In this document: positions 8,233-16,145 of the stretch, piece by piece | Position numbering within the stretch: the first letter of the stretch is position 1 | How the letters are laid out: each line of letters begins with the position of its first letter | Source of the DNA: Streptomyces sp. ALI-76-A | Lineage (GTDB): Bacteria; Actinomycetota; Actinomycetes; Streptomycetales; Streptomycetaceae | DNA length: 64,000 bases | Direction of reading: 5' to 3' | Assembly (NCBI RefSeq): GCF_030287445.1 | Contig: NZ_JASVWB010000003.1 | Location: forward strand, 62,001 to 126,000 | Made by a program: the position numbers and the translations under genes | The notes under the pieces: generated by a model | The model's database searches: none | Told to the model about the DNA's origin: nothing | The model's input: the letters and a program-made list of their open reading frames with translations, nothing else

Positions 8233-9276
8233 ATGGGGTCAGGTCAGCTGGTGACGGTGTTCGGCGCATACGGTCACACCGGGCGGTTCGTGGTCGCGGA
8301 GCTGGCCGCGCGCGGATTCGTCCCGGTGCTGTCCGGGCGCAACGCGCAAACCCTGAAGGAGCTGGCCCACGAGCACGGGCTGGAGGCCCGGGTGGCGTCG
8401 GTCGACGACCCGGCCTCGCTGGACCGGGCCCTGGCGGGAACGGCGGCGGTCATCAACTGCGCCGGCCCCTTCGCCTCGACCATCGGCCCGGTGATCGAGG
8501 CCGCGCTCCGCGCGCAGATCCCCTACCTGGACGTGGCCGCCGAACTCGAGGCCAACCTCGACACCTTCGCCCACTACCGCGAGCGGGCCCGGGACGCGGA
8601 AGCGGTGATCGTCCCCGCCATGGCCTTCTTCGGTGGCCTCGGCGACCTGCTGGCCACCGCGGCGATGGGCGACTGGACCGAAGCCGACGAGGCACACATC
8701 GCCTACGCGCTCAGCAACTGGCACCCCACCGCCGGCACCCGGCTCTCGGGCGCGGTCTCCCGCGAGCGACGCGGCAACCACCGCCTGCGCTACAGCGGCG
8801 GACAGTGGGAACACCGCACCGACGCCGCGCCCACCGTGGAATGGACCTTCCCGCAACCGATGGGACCCCGGCCCGTGATCGCGGAGTTCACGATGGCGGA
8901 CGTCGTCACCGTCCCCCAGCACCTCTCCATCCCCGACGTGACCACCTACATGACCGCCGAGGCCGCCCAAGACGTCGCCGCCCCCCACACACCGGCCCCG
9001 ACCGCCACCGACGAGAGCGGGCGCTCCAACCAGACCTTCCTCGTCGACGTCGTCGTCCGCTCCCGCGGAGCCGAACGCCGGGCCACGGCCAGCGGCCAGG
9101 ACATCTACGCCGTCACCGCGCCCCTCGTCGCCGAGGCCCTCGAGCGCGTCCTGACCGGCCGCACCAAAGCCGTCGGCGTCGTCTCCGCCGGCGAGATCTT
9201 CGACGCCCCCGACTTCCTGCACGCGCTCAACCCGCACATCACACTCGACCTGCACCCGCAGAAGCAGAACGCCTGA
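8233..9276 (+). CDS. Saccharopine-dehydrogenase-fold NAD(P)-binding oxidoreductase
   Basis: The product is 347 residues from the ATG at 8233, with GGGAG upstream; the frame is open 48 codons further, but that part overlaps the divergent regulator. The N-terminus carries a Rossmann nucleotide-binding motif, VFGAYGHTGRFV, followed by acidic/basic cofactor-contacting residues and the motif INCAGPF near residue 77. This is the pattern of the saccharopine dehydrogenase/trans-acting enoyl reductase superfamily. Substrate is not deducible. Downstream, two small gene fragments follow without a gap. It is probably under the control of the divergent AraC-type regulator. Confidence 0.8.
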   Translation: MGSGQLVTVFGAYGHTGRFVVAELAARGFVPVLSGRNAQTLKELAHEHGLEARVASVDDPASLDRALAGTAAVINCAGPFASTIGPVIEAALRAQIPYLDVAAELEANLDTFAHYRERARDAEAVIVPAMAFFGGLGDLLATAAMGDWTEADEAHIAYALSNWHPTAGTRLSGAVSRERRGNHRLRYSGGQWEHRTDAAPTVEWTFPQPMGPRPVIAEFTMADVVTVPQHLSIPDVTTYMTAEAAQDVAAPHTPAPTATDESGRSNQTFLVDVVVRSRGAERRATASGQDIYAVTAPLVAEALERVLTGRTKAVGVVSAGEIFDAPDFLHALNPHITLDLHPQKQNA

Positions 9277-9343
9277 CCCGGCCTTCGAGGTCGACGCCGA
9301 AGGCTGCGTGATCCGGCAGGTCGAACTCGAGGGGCTGAGCTGA
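9275..9343 (+). pseudogene. C-terminal fragment of a small conserved protein
   Basis: Only 22 codons remain in frame: FEVDAEGCVIRQVELEGLS followed by a stop. They resemble the C-terminus of a small Streptomyces protein family (FEVD...G.V.RQVE). The frame fuses directly to the end of the oxidoreductase gene, so the 5' part was probably lost in a deletion. Confidence 0.4.
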
Positions 9344-9546
9344 CCCCGATCGCAGCTGCCTCCCTCGCCGAGTGGCAGCGGGCCTACGACGCGGGCCGAC
9401 TCGATGAGTACGACAACAGGCTCGGGATCACAGCCGAGCTGCCCGTCGCGGAATGGGAAGGCAACGACCCCGAACACCTCACCTCCGAGCAGTTCGAGGA
9501 AGTCTGGGAGTCTGCTCGCCGCCAGATCGCATCCCGGCCCAGCTGA
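9340..9546 (+). CDS. Small acidic hypothetical protein, possibly start-less
   Basis: A 68-codon frame rich in Glu, Asp and Trp overlaps the stop of the preceding fragment by four bases in the usual coupled-gene manner, but the coupled codon is CTG (CTGA), not ATG or GTG. Motifs include LAEWQRAYDAGRLDEYDNRL and a Glu-rich tail with FEEVWESARRQ. The GC skew by codon position looks genuinely coding. Either CTG is used as a start at low efficiency or the gene has lost its start. The function is unknown. Confidence 0.45.
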   Translation: MTPIAAASLAEWQRAYDAGRLDEYDNRLGITAELPVAEWEGNDPEHLTSEQFEEVWESARRQIASRPS

Positions 9547-9734
9547 CCTCGCAGCCGACCGGCACAGGCGCCTCGCGCGCCCACACCCTCCACCGACAGC
9601 ATCCCGCAGCCCGAGACCCGTCGAGCAGCGCCTGAGCCGGCAGATTGACACGACCGCCGGAGGCGGGGCCCGTACTCCTCGGCATGCCAGCCCAGCGATA
9701 GCCTCCCGGTCAGTTCCCATCTGGGGAGACTGCT

Positions 9735-9986
9735 GTGTTGTTCAGCCATCTGGGCAGGGGATCAAGGACCCTCATGCTGACGCGCCATCCCGACGACGAG
9801 GTGTTCGCTCATGGTGCGTCGATCGTCATGCTGAGCCAGCAGGGAAGCCGGGTCGTCCTGCGCGCCACTTCGGGCGGGGAGGCCGTTGAGAATGACGTCA
9901 CTTCCAGTGCTGAGGCGCGTCGACGCCGTTCCGCGCGGCTGGGTGCGGCATGGACCAGGCTCGGCGTACACGTGTCGCCCATGTGA
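9735..9986 (+). pseudogene. N-terminal remnant of a PIG-L/LmbE-type deacetylase
   Basis: The 83-codon frame begins like a PIG-L deacetylase: the zinc-binding motif HPDDEVFAHGA is present (first residue R, where the family usually has A), followed by VLRATSGGEA and the Arg-rich helix preceding RLGV. Intact members are about 230-270 residues and contain a further HxxH-type zinc ligand region, which is missing here. The frame ends where the following gene region begins. It is therefore a truncated copy. Confidence 0.6.
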
Positions 9987-10009
9987 TGAGGGCTGAGGAG
10001 GGGGCCCGC

Positions 10010-10723
10010 CTACGATTCGACGATGTGCCGCAGATAGGCGTGCGGGTCGGCGAGATAGCGGCGCCAGTGATCCACGACGCCGAGCTCCCGCCAGGCGACC
10101 CTCCGCATGCCGTGTTCACCGACCTCGATGATGTCCGCGCCCGGCAGTGCGGTCAGCAACGGGGAATGCGTGGCACAGATGACCTGGCCGCCCTCCTTGG
10201 CCAACCGGTCGATGTGCCCGATCAGTTCGAGGCACGAGGAGAAGGAGAGCGCCGCCTCCGGCTCGTCGAGAACATAGAGGCCGGCGTGGAGGAACTTCCC
10301 GCGGAACGCCGCGAGGAAGCCCTCACCGTGGCTGACGGAGTCCGGCGAGAACCCCTCCCTGCCCAGAGCGTCCAACGCCGTCTCGGCACGGAGGAAGAAG
10401 CCCTTACGGGCTGACCAGCTGGTGGCCATACGACGCCCGCGCCCCGAGGCGGCGTCGAATCTCATCCGCTCGCCGAGGGTCGACTTGCCGCGCGGGGAAG
10501 CGTAGCGCCAGTCGTGGGAGCCGCCGTAGGAGTCCAGACCGAAACCCTCCGCCAACGCCTCCACCAGTGTCGACTTCCCCGAGCCGTTCTCCCCGACCAG
10601 AAAGGTCACCGGTGCGGTGAACCGCAATCCTTCGTTGAGCAGCTGTCGGACGCAGGGCACCGACCAGGGCCAGGTTTCCTCGTCGTACGAGGAGAGATGG
10701 GCATACGCGCGTTCGACGATCAC
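10010..10723 (-). CDS. AAA-type ATPase, RecF/SMC-like
   Basis: From the GTG at 10723 the product is 237 residues; an upstream start at 10777 would add 18 unlikely residues. Walker A is FLVGENGSGKSTLVEAL near residue 42, an ABC-like signature region contains VSHGEGFLAAF, and Walker B is LYVLDEPEAAL, followed by the H-loop ATHSPLLTAL. This order is that of small single-domain AAA_21/23 ATPases related to RecF, Rad50 and the ATPases of defence systems. There is no adjacent nuclease or TOPRIM gene, so a defence role is not supported. It is transcribed away from the toxin-antitoxin pair at 10843. Confidence 0.75.
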   Translation of the reverse strand: MIVERAYAHLSSYDEETWPWSVPCVRQLLNEGLRFTAPVTFLVGENGSGKSTLVEALAEGFGLDSYGGSHDWRYASPRGKSTLGERMRFDAASGRGRRMATSWSARKGFFLRAETALDALGREGFSPDSVSHGEGFLAAFRGKFLHAGLYVLDEPEAALSFSSCLELIGHIDRLAKEGGQVICATHSPLLTALPGADIIEVGEHGMRRVAWRELGVVDHWRRYLADPHAYLRHIVES

Positions 10724-10842
10724 GCAACCAGTGTCGCCCGGACTGGCCACCCGCCCGGGACAGCCCGGCCTCGGCACAGTCCGTGTCCGAGGGGCCGACG
10801 GACCGCGTACGGTGGTGGGTGCAGAGAACTCCGGAGGTCACC

Positions 10843-11169
10843 ATGAGCGCGCTGCCGCACGAGACGCCCGCCAGGTCTTACGCCGACGCGTACCGGCTGG
10901 AGGCCGGCGAGGGCCCCCAGACACTGGCCGAGCTGCGCGCGGCCCTCGCCGCGATCGACCCGGTCGAACTCGTCGCGTTCAACGCGCGGCTCGAGGCCGC
11001 CCGCTTCGGCGCGGCGCAGAACGAGGTCATCGCCGAGGCCCGCCACCTCGTCGCGCTGCGGACCCGGCCCGAGGTGGCGGCCGCCATCGAGGCCTCGCTC
11101 GCCGGCGCAAGCCAGTCGCGGCCCGTGAACGAGCTCTGGGAACACCTCGACAGCAAGGGCGTCGCGTGA
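10843..11169 (+). CDS. Antitoxin-like protein
   Basis: The product is 108 residues from an ATG with CCGGAGG at good spacing. It is Ala-, Glu- and Leu-rich and predicted mainly helical (for example residues 25-75), without a clear DNA-binding motif that I can name. Its stop overlaps the GTG of the next gene by four bases, so both are made together. A small helical protein directly upstream of a RelE/ParE-like toxin is the classic antitoxin arrangement. The assignment rests on that context. The last 15 residues (after SRPVNELWEH) are the most conserved-looking and could be the toxin-binding segment. Confidence 0.55.
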   Translation: MSALPHETPARSYADAYRLEAGEGPQTLAELRAALAAIDPVELVAFNARLEAARFGAAQNEVIAEARHLVALRTRPEVAAAIEASLAGASQSRPVNELWEHLDSKGVA

Positions 11170-11453
11170 CCGACTGGAGTGTCGAGGTACCGCCGAGGCT
11201 GTACGAGGAGTTCGCACACCTGTCGGCGGGCGCGCGCCGGGCCGTGCACGACGTCCTGGACCAGCTCGCCGTCGACCCGCGTGACCCGCACAGCAGCGTG
11301 GAACCCGTCCGGGGCGCAGAGCTGCGGCGCATCATGACTCAGCCGTCGCCGGACACAGGGAATCGCATCAGCGTGCTGTACCGCGTTCATGAACCCCTGG
11401 AGACGGGCGAACCCGGCCGTGTCGAGGTCGTCTGGATCCTCTCCGGCCCATGA
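11166..11453 (+). CDS. RelE/ParE-superfamily toxin-like protein
   Basis: The product is 95 residues from a GTG that overlaps the upstream stop (GTGA). It has the RelE/ParE layout: an N-terminal helix pair (VPPRLYEEFAHLS, then GARRAVHDVLDQLAVDPRDP), then strands with ELRRIM, ISVLYRVHEP and a final VEVVWILSG strand. The central basic residues and the YRV strand resemble mRNA-interferase-type members. By family it would inhibit translation or gyrase when free of its antitoxin. On a plasmid such a pair would aid maintenance. Family assignment is by pattern only. Confidence 0.6.
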   Translation: MTDWSVEVPPRLYEEFAHLSAGARRAVHDVLDQLAVDPRDPHSSVEPVRGAELRRIMTQPSPDTGNRISVLYRVHEPLETGEPGRVEVVWILSGP

Positions 11454-11874
11454 CTTCGGCCGGTCATCCGAGCCGGATGATGTCCAGCAGGCCTAGCTGG
11501 AGCTCGGCCGTGTCCAGCAGCGCCGGCGGTCCCTGAGGGCAGCGCGCCTGCGATCCCGCAGCGCGGAATGAGCAGACCGATGGTGAGGCAGGGGCCGCGG
11601 TACCTCCCGATCGCCGGTGATCTCCGCGCCGGGGTCTGTTGACGGACGTAGGCCAGGAGCAATCACCTCACCCCGCTTGCAAGCACAGCTACACCCCTGG
11701 TGGTACACCGGCAACCACCCTGGTTGCAGGCGCAGTTCAACCCCTGGTTGGGCGAGAGGGAACAGTCCTGCGAGCCAGCTTTCCACGTACCCGGACGACA
11801 TCGCCCCGGGCGGGCAACCGCACCACCGCTGGGGGACGGGCTCCCCTGTATTCGGGAACTGAAGGGACCCAGGA
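11454..11874. other. Intergenic stretch, no gene recognised
   Basis: Open frames on both strands lack starts with ribosome binding sites and lack recognisable motifs. The segment is lower in GC than its surroundings around 11670-11760 and may contain the promoter of the next gene. Otherwise I see nothing in it. Confidence 0.4.
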
Positions 11875-12159
11875 GTGAAGCGACAGCTCATGAGCACGTT
11901 CGCCATCCTGGCCTTGGCCGGCTCCGGCCTCGCGGTCACGGCGAACAGCGCCTCCGCCGCCGCGTCCGCGCTCTCATGCAAGGTGGTGTTCGACGACTCG
12001 CCGGTCACCCACAGAACAGCGACCGTCACAGTCACGAACACCACACTGAGCGGGCCGATCCCGGGCTCGGCGAGCCGCGTGCCCCACAACAGCACCAGCA
12101 GCGACCCCACGGCACACTGCGCCACGACCCTACGCGGGCACAACGCCGCGACGGTGTAG
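11875..12159 (+). CDS. Small secreted protein, perhaps truncated
   Basis: The product is 94 residues from a GTG preceded by GAAGGGA. A classical signal peptide (MKRQLMSTFAILALAGSGLA followed by TANSASAAA) should be cleaved near residue 29. The mature part is Ser/Thr-rich with two cysteines (SCKVV and AHCATT) and looks like a single beta-rich domain that may have lost its C-terminus, because the final codons run into the end of a convergent gene fragment. The function is not recognised. Confidence 0.55.
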   Translation: MKRQLMSTFAILALAGSGLAVTANSASAAASALSCKVVFDDSPVTHRTATVTVTNTTLSGPIPGSASRVPHNSTSSDPTAHCATTLRGHNAATV

Positions 12160-12666
12160 TAGTACCTCGACGGAGCCGCTGTCCGAGCCGGCCGCCCGCG
12201 CGTCGGCCGCTTCGCGGGCCCGGGGAACGGCGAGAGCGGCCTGGCGGCGCGGCACCGTCAGCTGCTGCGTGTAGGTCGCCGGTCCGTAGCCGAATCTGCC
12301 GTAGATCGGAGCCTCGGAGGCCAGCAGCACGGAGAGGAACTCCCCGCGGGCCCGCAATTCGGCGAGCTGATGCCGCATCATCGCGCTGAGCACGCCCTGG
12401 CGCCGGTGCGAGGGCAGGACGCCGACGGCGGTCACCCCGGAGGCCGGGACGAGGGTCTCACCGGGCAGGGTGAGCTCGAAGGCGTGCGCGGCGGCGGTGC
12501 CGACGGGCCGCCCGTCCGCCGTCAGGGCGAGCAGGCAGCGGTCCATCTCGAGCGCCGACCACCAGAGCCCGCCGCCCTCGACCGGCGTTTCCGGGAAGCG
12601 CCCGAACGCGGCATGGACCGTGTCGACGAAGACGTCGACGTCCTCATCTGTCGTGGGACGAATCTC
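12130..12666 (-). pseudogene. Truncated Eis-type GNAT acetyltransferase
   Basis: About 178 codons match the N-terminal GNAT domain of Eis-like proteins. They contain EIRPTTDEDVDVFVDTVH at the start, a substrate region, the acetyl-CoA signature VLPSHRRQGVLSAMM, and APIYGRFGYGPAT in the family position. Full Eis proteins are about 400 residues with a second GNAT-like domain and a sterol-carrier-like domain; both are missing here. The upstream end also lacks a good start codon, and the frame continues into low-complexity sequence. It is a decayed copy. Confidence 0.6.
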
Positions 12667-12859
12667 GCCGCCGCTGCTCCTCGAAGACCGGCACCACGAC
12701 TCGCGGTGCCCGGCCACCCTGCCGTGGACCCGTGGCCAGGGCAAAGGCAAACGAATGTCGGACGGGCCACAGCGCCGCCCGGCCCCAGCCGAGGCCGCCG
12801 ACCGCTGAACCTCGCGGCTGCCTCGCACCGCGCGGCAGCGCTGCGGCCCGGCACAGGTC

Positions 12860-12901
12860 AAGAGGGCAAGGGGACAAGAGGGCAAGAGGGCAAGGGGGCA
12901 A
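12860..12901. repeat. Short tandem repeat of an AGAGGGCAAG-like unit
   Basis: About four imperfect copies of a 9-10 base unit (AGAGGGCAAG, GGGACAAGAG and variants) lie between the decayed acetyltransferase and the HTH gene. This looks like slippage-generated simple sequence and may reflect a rearrangement joint. Confidence 0.6.
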
Positions 12902-12905
12902 TCAC

Positions 12906-12920
12906 ACAACGATTCGTTGT
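12906..12920. promoter_or_regulatory. Inverted repeat operator candidate upstream of the HTH-tap-tpg genes
   Basis: A perfect inverted repeat, ACAACGA-T-TCGTTGT, lies 31 bases before the ATG at 12951. It is markedly AT-richer than its surroundings and would overlap a -35 region if the transcript is leaderless. It may be the binding site of the HTH protein encoded next to it. Confidence 0.5.
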
Positions 12921-12950
12921 TTCATTGTCTGCGTGCGATACGGTGGCCGT

Positions 12951-13334
12951 ATGCCACGAGACTCCCGCCGGCAGGCCCGTGAGCGGCTGTCCGCACTGGC
13001 TCAGGCCCCCGCCGACGACACCACGGCCGCGCGCCATGTCGAGCAGGACGCATCCCTGATAGGGCGGCTGCTGGCCGCCGCCGGTGAGCAGAGCGACCAC
13101 GGGCAGGCATCGGGCGTGATGCCCGCCGACATCGGCGCCGCGCTGGGCCTGTTCGAAGACATGCGCGAACAGCTGGACCGGCTGGAGACCCAGGTGGTCA
13201 TCGAGGCCCGGCGGCGCGGCATGGACTGGCGGCAGATCGCCCAGCACCAGGGACTGAACTCCTCCCAGGCCGCCTCCCAGCGCTACCAGCGACTGATGAC
13301 CCGGCTCGAAGAGATCCGCCAGGGCGTCCGGTGA
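12951..13334 (+). CDS. Small HTH-like protein coupled to tap
   Basis: The product is 127 residues from an ATG without a visible ribosome binding site, perhaps leaderless. The N-terminal part is Ala/Arg-rich, with a helical dimerisation-like stretch (FEDMREQLDRLETQVVIEAR, about residues 64-85). The C-terminus carries a sigma-4/HTH-like motif (MDWRQIAQHQGLNSSQAASQ followed by RYQRLM). Its stop overlaps the GTG of tap (GTGA), placing it in the tap-tpg operon. A role in sensing or repressing that operon is plausible, and the inverted repeat at 12906 would be a natural target. I do not recognise a named family. Confidence 0.65.
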   Translation: MPRDSRRQARERLSALAQAPADDTTAARHVEQDASLIGRLLAAAGEQSDHGQASGVMPADIGAALGLFEDMREQLDRLETQVVIEARRRGMDWRQIAQHQGLNSSQAASQRYQRLMTRLEEIRQGVR

Positions 13335-15472
13335 GCGAGGAAGAACCACAGATGACCGACCAGCCACCGCAGTTGTTCACCGCGATCGACTCGCTGCTCG
13401 CCGCCGTCGACGAAGGCACCGTCCTGCCCGTTCCCGCCGAGCGGGTACGACTGCGCGAGGCAGCCGGCCTCACCCAGGCCGCCGTCGCCCAGGCGCTCGG
13501 CGTACGCGTGCCGAGCATCACCGCCTGGGAAGCCGGCCGCGCCGAACCCAAGGGCGAACGACTGGAGGCCTACCGCCGACTCCTCGAAGGCCTCGCGCAC
13601 CGCTACCCCGCCATCCCCTCCCCATCCCCGTCACAGACGCTCCCCGCCCCGTCCGCGGGCGCGGGCGCTTCCGCAGGAAAAGCCCCTGCCGCAGAAGAAC
13701 CCGCCACCTCAGTGGAACCTGCCGCGCCTGCCGCACGGCGTTCACCTGCCCGCCCGGCTTCCTCACGCCGGCCAGCCGCGAAGAAGCCGCTCAAGCCCGT
13801 CAGCACTGATCCGCAGTTCCCGCACGGACCCCTCGCAGTCCTGGACGGTGACGGCAGCGCCTACGGCATCGGCGGCATCGTCCTGGACTGCCCCGCCACC
13901 ACCGTCCCCGAGCTGGTGGAGTGGACGCTCACCGAGTCCGGCCTGGGCGCACCGAAGCTGAACCGCTACGGCAAGGACTCCGACCCGTTGATCGTGCTCA
14001 CCGCGGCCGCCGCCGTGAGACTCGGGCTGCCGGAGCGTCTCGAAGGGCATGAGCAGCGCCGCTCCCTGCGCCTGCCCGCCGACCACCCCGCGGTCAAGCA
14101 GGTGGTCAAGGCGAAGTGGAAGCTGACCCAGCGGGGTTTCGGCCCATGGGCGCGGATCTACCGTCCCGCGCAGACCGGCCGGCGCCAATGCGTGCAGTTG
14201 GCCATCCTGTCCTGGGACGCCCTCGACGAGCGCTCCTGGCCCGGCGTGGCGCAGATGGAACCGGCCGACATCGCCCGCGTCCTCGGTATCTACGCCCACC
14301 GCGTGATCACCCCGCGCGGTTCCACAGCTGTCTCCGGCCTGGAACTGATGACCGCGCTGCGTCCGCCCACGCGCGCCGTACGGGACGAGACGAGCGGCAC
14401 CTGGGTCTCCGGCCGCAATCCCGGTTCGCTGGGCACGGAGCCGATGGACCCGGCTCCTCCGGAGGCCACCCCCGAGCACCCGGTGGTCGTCAACTCCGGC
14501 TGGACAGGCGGCTTCCTCGACGAGGAGGCGTACCAGTGGGTGCGCGACGTCGACTCGCTCGACGGCCGGGAGGTCTCGCTGCCGTACGCGGTCGGCCTGG
14601 ACCTGAACACCGCGTTCCTGGCCGCCGCGGCCCGCCTGGTCGTCGGCCTGTCCGCTCCGGACCACTTCCACGCCCCGACGTTCAACCCGAAGATCCCCGG
14701 TTCCTGGCTGGTCGACCTGTCCCACGTGGAGCTCGACCCGCGCCTGCCGTCGCCGTTCACGCCGACCGGCCAGCGCCCGACGGGGCCGGCCTGGTACCAG
14801 ACGCACACCATCGCCTACGCCCAGGAGCTCGGCTACGACGTGGCTCCGATCGAGGCGTATCTGCGCCGGGAGACCGGCGCGTACCTGGACCCCTGGCACG
14901 ACCGCCTCAAGACCGCCTACGTCGACACCCTCGCCGACCTCGGGGTCACCAAGGACTTGGACGACCGCGCCTTCCTGGCGGCGATGGAGCGGCACAAGGA
15001 CGTCGACCCGGCCCTGACCGCCGTCCTCACCGCCATCAAAGCCACCGTCAAGGGCGGCGTGGGCAAGCTGCGTGAGCGTCCACAGGGCCGCCACTACAAG
15101 CAGGGCGAACGGTGGCCGGCGCTGGAGCGGCCGACCTGGCGCCCCGACATCCGGGCCGCCGTCATCAGCAAGGCGCGGGTCAACATGCACCGCAAGCTCA
15201 CCAACATGGCGAAGATGACGGGCCTGTACCCGCTCGCCGTGCTGTCCGACTGCGTCGTCTACCCCTCGCCGGGCGACAGCCCGCTCGCCTTCCTGCCCTA
15301 CGACGCCTCCGGCAAGCCACAGCCCGGCGGCTTCCGCCTCGGCCCCACCCCGGGCCTGGCGAAGCTGGAAGGCGTCCAGTCCATGGCCTGGGCGGTGGAC
15401 CTGATGGAGCAGGGCCTCAACCCGGCCCGCCACATCAAGGGCGGCGACGCCGTCCTGGACGAAGGGGAGTAA
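13331..15472 (+). CDS. tap: Telomere-associated protein Tap
   Basis: The product is 713 residues from a GTG overlapping the upstream stop; an ATG at 13352 is an alternative. An XRE-type HTH lies at about residues 40-75 (RLREAAGLTQAAVAQALGVR, then ITAWEAGRAEP). A Pro/Ala-rich linker and the long conserved Tap body follow, with LDLNTAFLAAAARLVVGL and NMHRKLTNMAKMTGLYPLAV as notable blocks. Size, HTH position and the adjacent terminal-protein gene fit Streptomyces Tap. By established work on the family, Tap binds telomere 3' overhangs and recruits the terminal protein for end patching of linear replicons. The gene is followed three bases later by tpg. The sequence appears intact, so this replicon or its host chromosome probably uses it. 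Confidence 0.9.
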   Translation: MSEEEPQMTDQPPQLFTAIDSLLAAVDEGTVLPVPAERVRLREAAGLTQAAVAQALGVRVPSITAWEAGRAEPKGERLEAYRRLLEGLAHRYPAIPSPSPSQTLPAPSAGAGASAGKAPAAEEPATSVEPAAPAARRSPARPASSRRPAAKKPLKPVSTDPQFPHGPLAVLDGDGSAYGIGGIVLDCPATTVPELVEWTLTESGLGAPKLNRYGKDSDPLIVLTAAAAVRLGLPERLEGHEQRRSLRLPADHPAVKQVVKAKWKLTQRGFGPWARIYRPAQTGRRQCVQLAILSWDALDERSWPGVAQMEPADIARVLGIYAHRVITPRGSTAVSGLELMTALRPPTRAVRDETSGTWVSGRNPGSLGTEPMDPAPPEATPEHPVVVNSGWTGGFLDEEAYQWVRDVDSLDGREVSLPYAVGLDLNTAFLAAAARLVVGLSAPDHFHAPTFNPKIPGSWLVDLSHVELDPRLPSPFTPTGQRPTGPAWYQTHTIAYAQELGYDVAPIEAYLRRETGAYLDPWHDRLKTAYVDTLADLGVTKDLDDRAFLAAMERHKDVDPALTAVLTAIKATVKGGVGKLRERPQGRHYKQGERWPALERPTWRPDIRAAVISKARVNMHRKLTNMAKMTGLYPLAVLSDCVVYPSPGDSPLAFLPYDASGKPQPGGFRLGPTPGLAKLEGVQSMAWAVDLMEQGLNPARHIKGGDAVLDEGE

Positions 15473-15475
15473 CCG

Positions 15476-16033
15476 GTGGGCGAGATCGACGACGCCATCG
15501 AACGCGCCGACCGGGAGGCGTTCACCCGTCAGCCGCCGAAGACCCTCAAGGGCCAGATCGGCTACCTGATCCGGCAGTTGGGCAGCGCGAAGGCCGTCGC
15601 GCAGGAGATCGGGGTCACCGCCGACTCCGTCAACCGCTACCGGCGCGGCGCCCGCAAGCACGCCCGCCCCGACGTCGCCGAGAGGATCGACAACGCGGTC
15701 CGGGCCCGCTGGCAGCCCCAAGTACGCAAGCGGCGACAGCGCGAGGCGGCCACCACGACAGGGATCACGGTGGAGACCAGGGCCCGGTTCGGCTACACCG
15801 CGCCCATCGGCACCACCGACGACGGCCGGTTCCGGCGGCTGACCGTGCACCTCCCCCCGGCGTACGCACAGCGCCTGTTCGACGCCCGCAACGCCGGAGC
15901 CGGTGACCAGGAGATGCGCGGCATCATCGCCGAAGGATTCAAGGAGATCTATTTCCAGGACGGAGGCAGCCGCGCCCTGGGGCTCTCCGACGTCGAAATC
16001 AATGACATCGACTACCTGGACCTCGATTACTGA
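15476..16033 (+). CDS. tpg: Telomere terminal protein Tpg
   Basis: The product is 185 residues, the usual Tpg length, from a GTG preceded by GGGGAG at the end of tap. It has an N-terminal HTH (KAVAQEIGVTADSVNRYRRG, about residues 39-58), a basic region with RKRRQRE, and a C-terminal acidic tail. The segment FGYTAPIGTTDDGRFRRLTV includes Thr113 and Thr114; my recollection is that a threonine at about position 114 is the deoxynucleotidylated priming residue in Tpg proteins, so it appears conserved. In Streptomyces, Tpg is covalently attached to the 5' ends of linear DNA and primes fill-in of the last Okazaki gap. It forms an operon with tap. Confidence 0.92.
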   Translation: MGEIDDAIERADREAFTRQPPKTLKGQIGYLIRQLGSAKAVAQEIGVTADSVNRYRRGARKHARPDVAERIDNAVRARWQPQVRKRRQREAATTTGITVETRARFGYTAPIGTTDDGRFRRLTVHLPPAYAQRLFDARNAGAGDQEMRGIIAEGFKEIYFQDGGSRALGLSDVEINDIDYLDLDY

Positions 16034-16145
16034 TCTTGTTGTCGAGCCACTGCCGTGACGGGCGGTGCCTGAGCCGGAGCACGGTAGTTGTCACCTGGGC
16101 CGGCCTGTCGTGACCTGCGAGATCCGACGCCGGAAGGTCGTTCTC

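Noticed and set aside
8239..9720. A 493-codon minus-strand open frame opposite the oxidoreductase gene
   Set aside because: It is opposite a gene with a clear Rossmann motif and has no domain of its own.
10010..11453. ATPase plus toxin-antitoxin genes as a defence island
   Set aside because: The ATPase is transcribed the other way and has no nuclease partner; nothing links the genes functionally.
12860..12903. Short GGGCAAG repeats as a possible CRISPR array
   Set aside because: Units are 9-10 bases without spacers; this is simple sequence. No CRISPR array or cas gene is in the window.
13763..15850. A 695-codon minus-strand open frame opposite tap-tpg
   Set aside because: It is a GC-skew shadow: Gly/Val/Arg-rich, no domain, and it lies opposite two recognisable genes.
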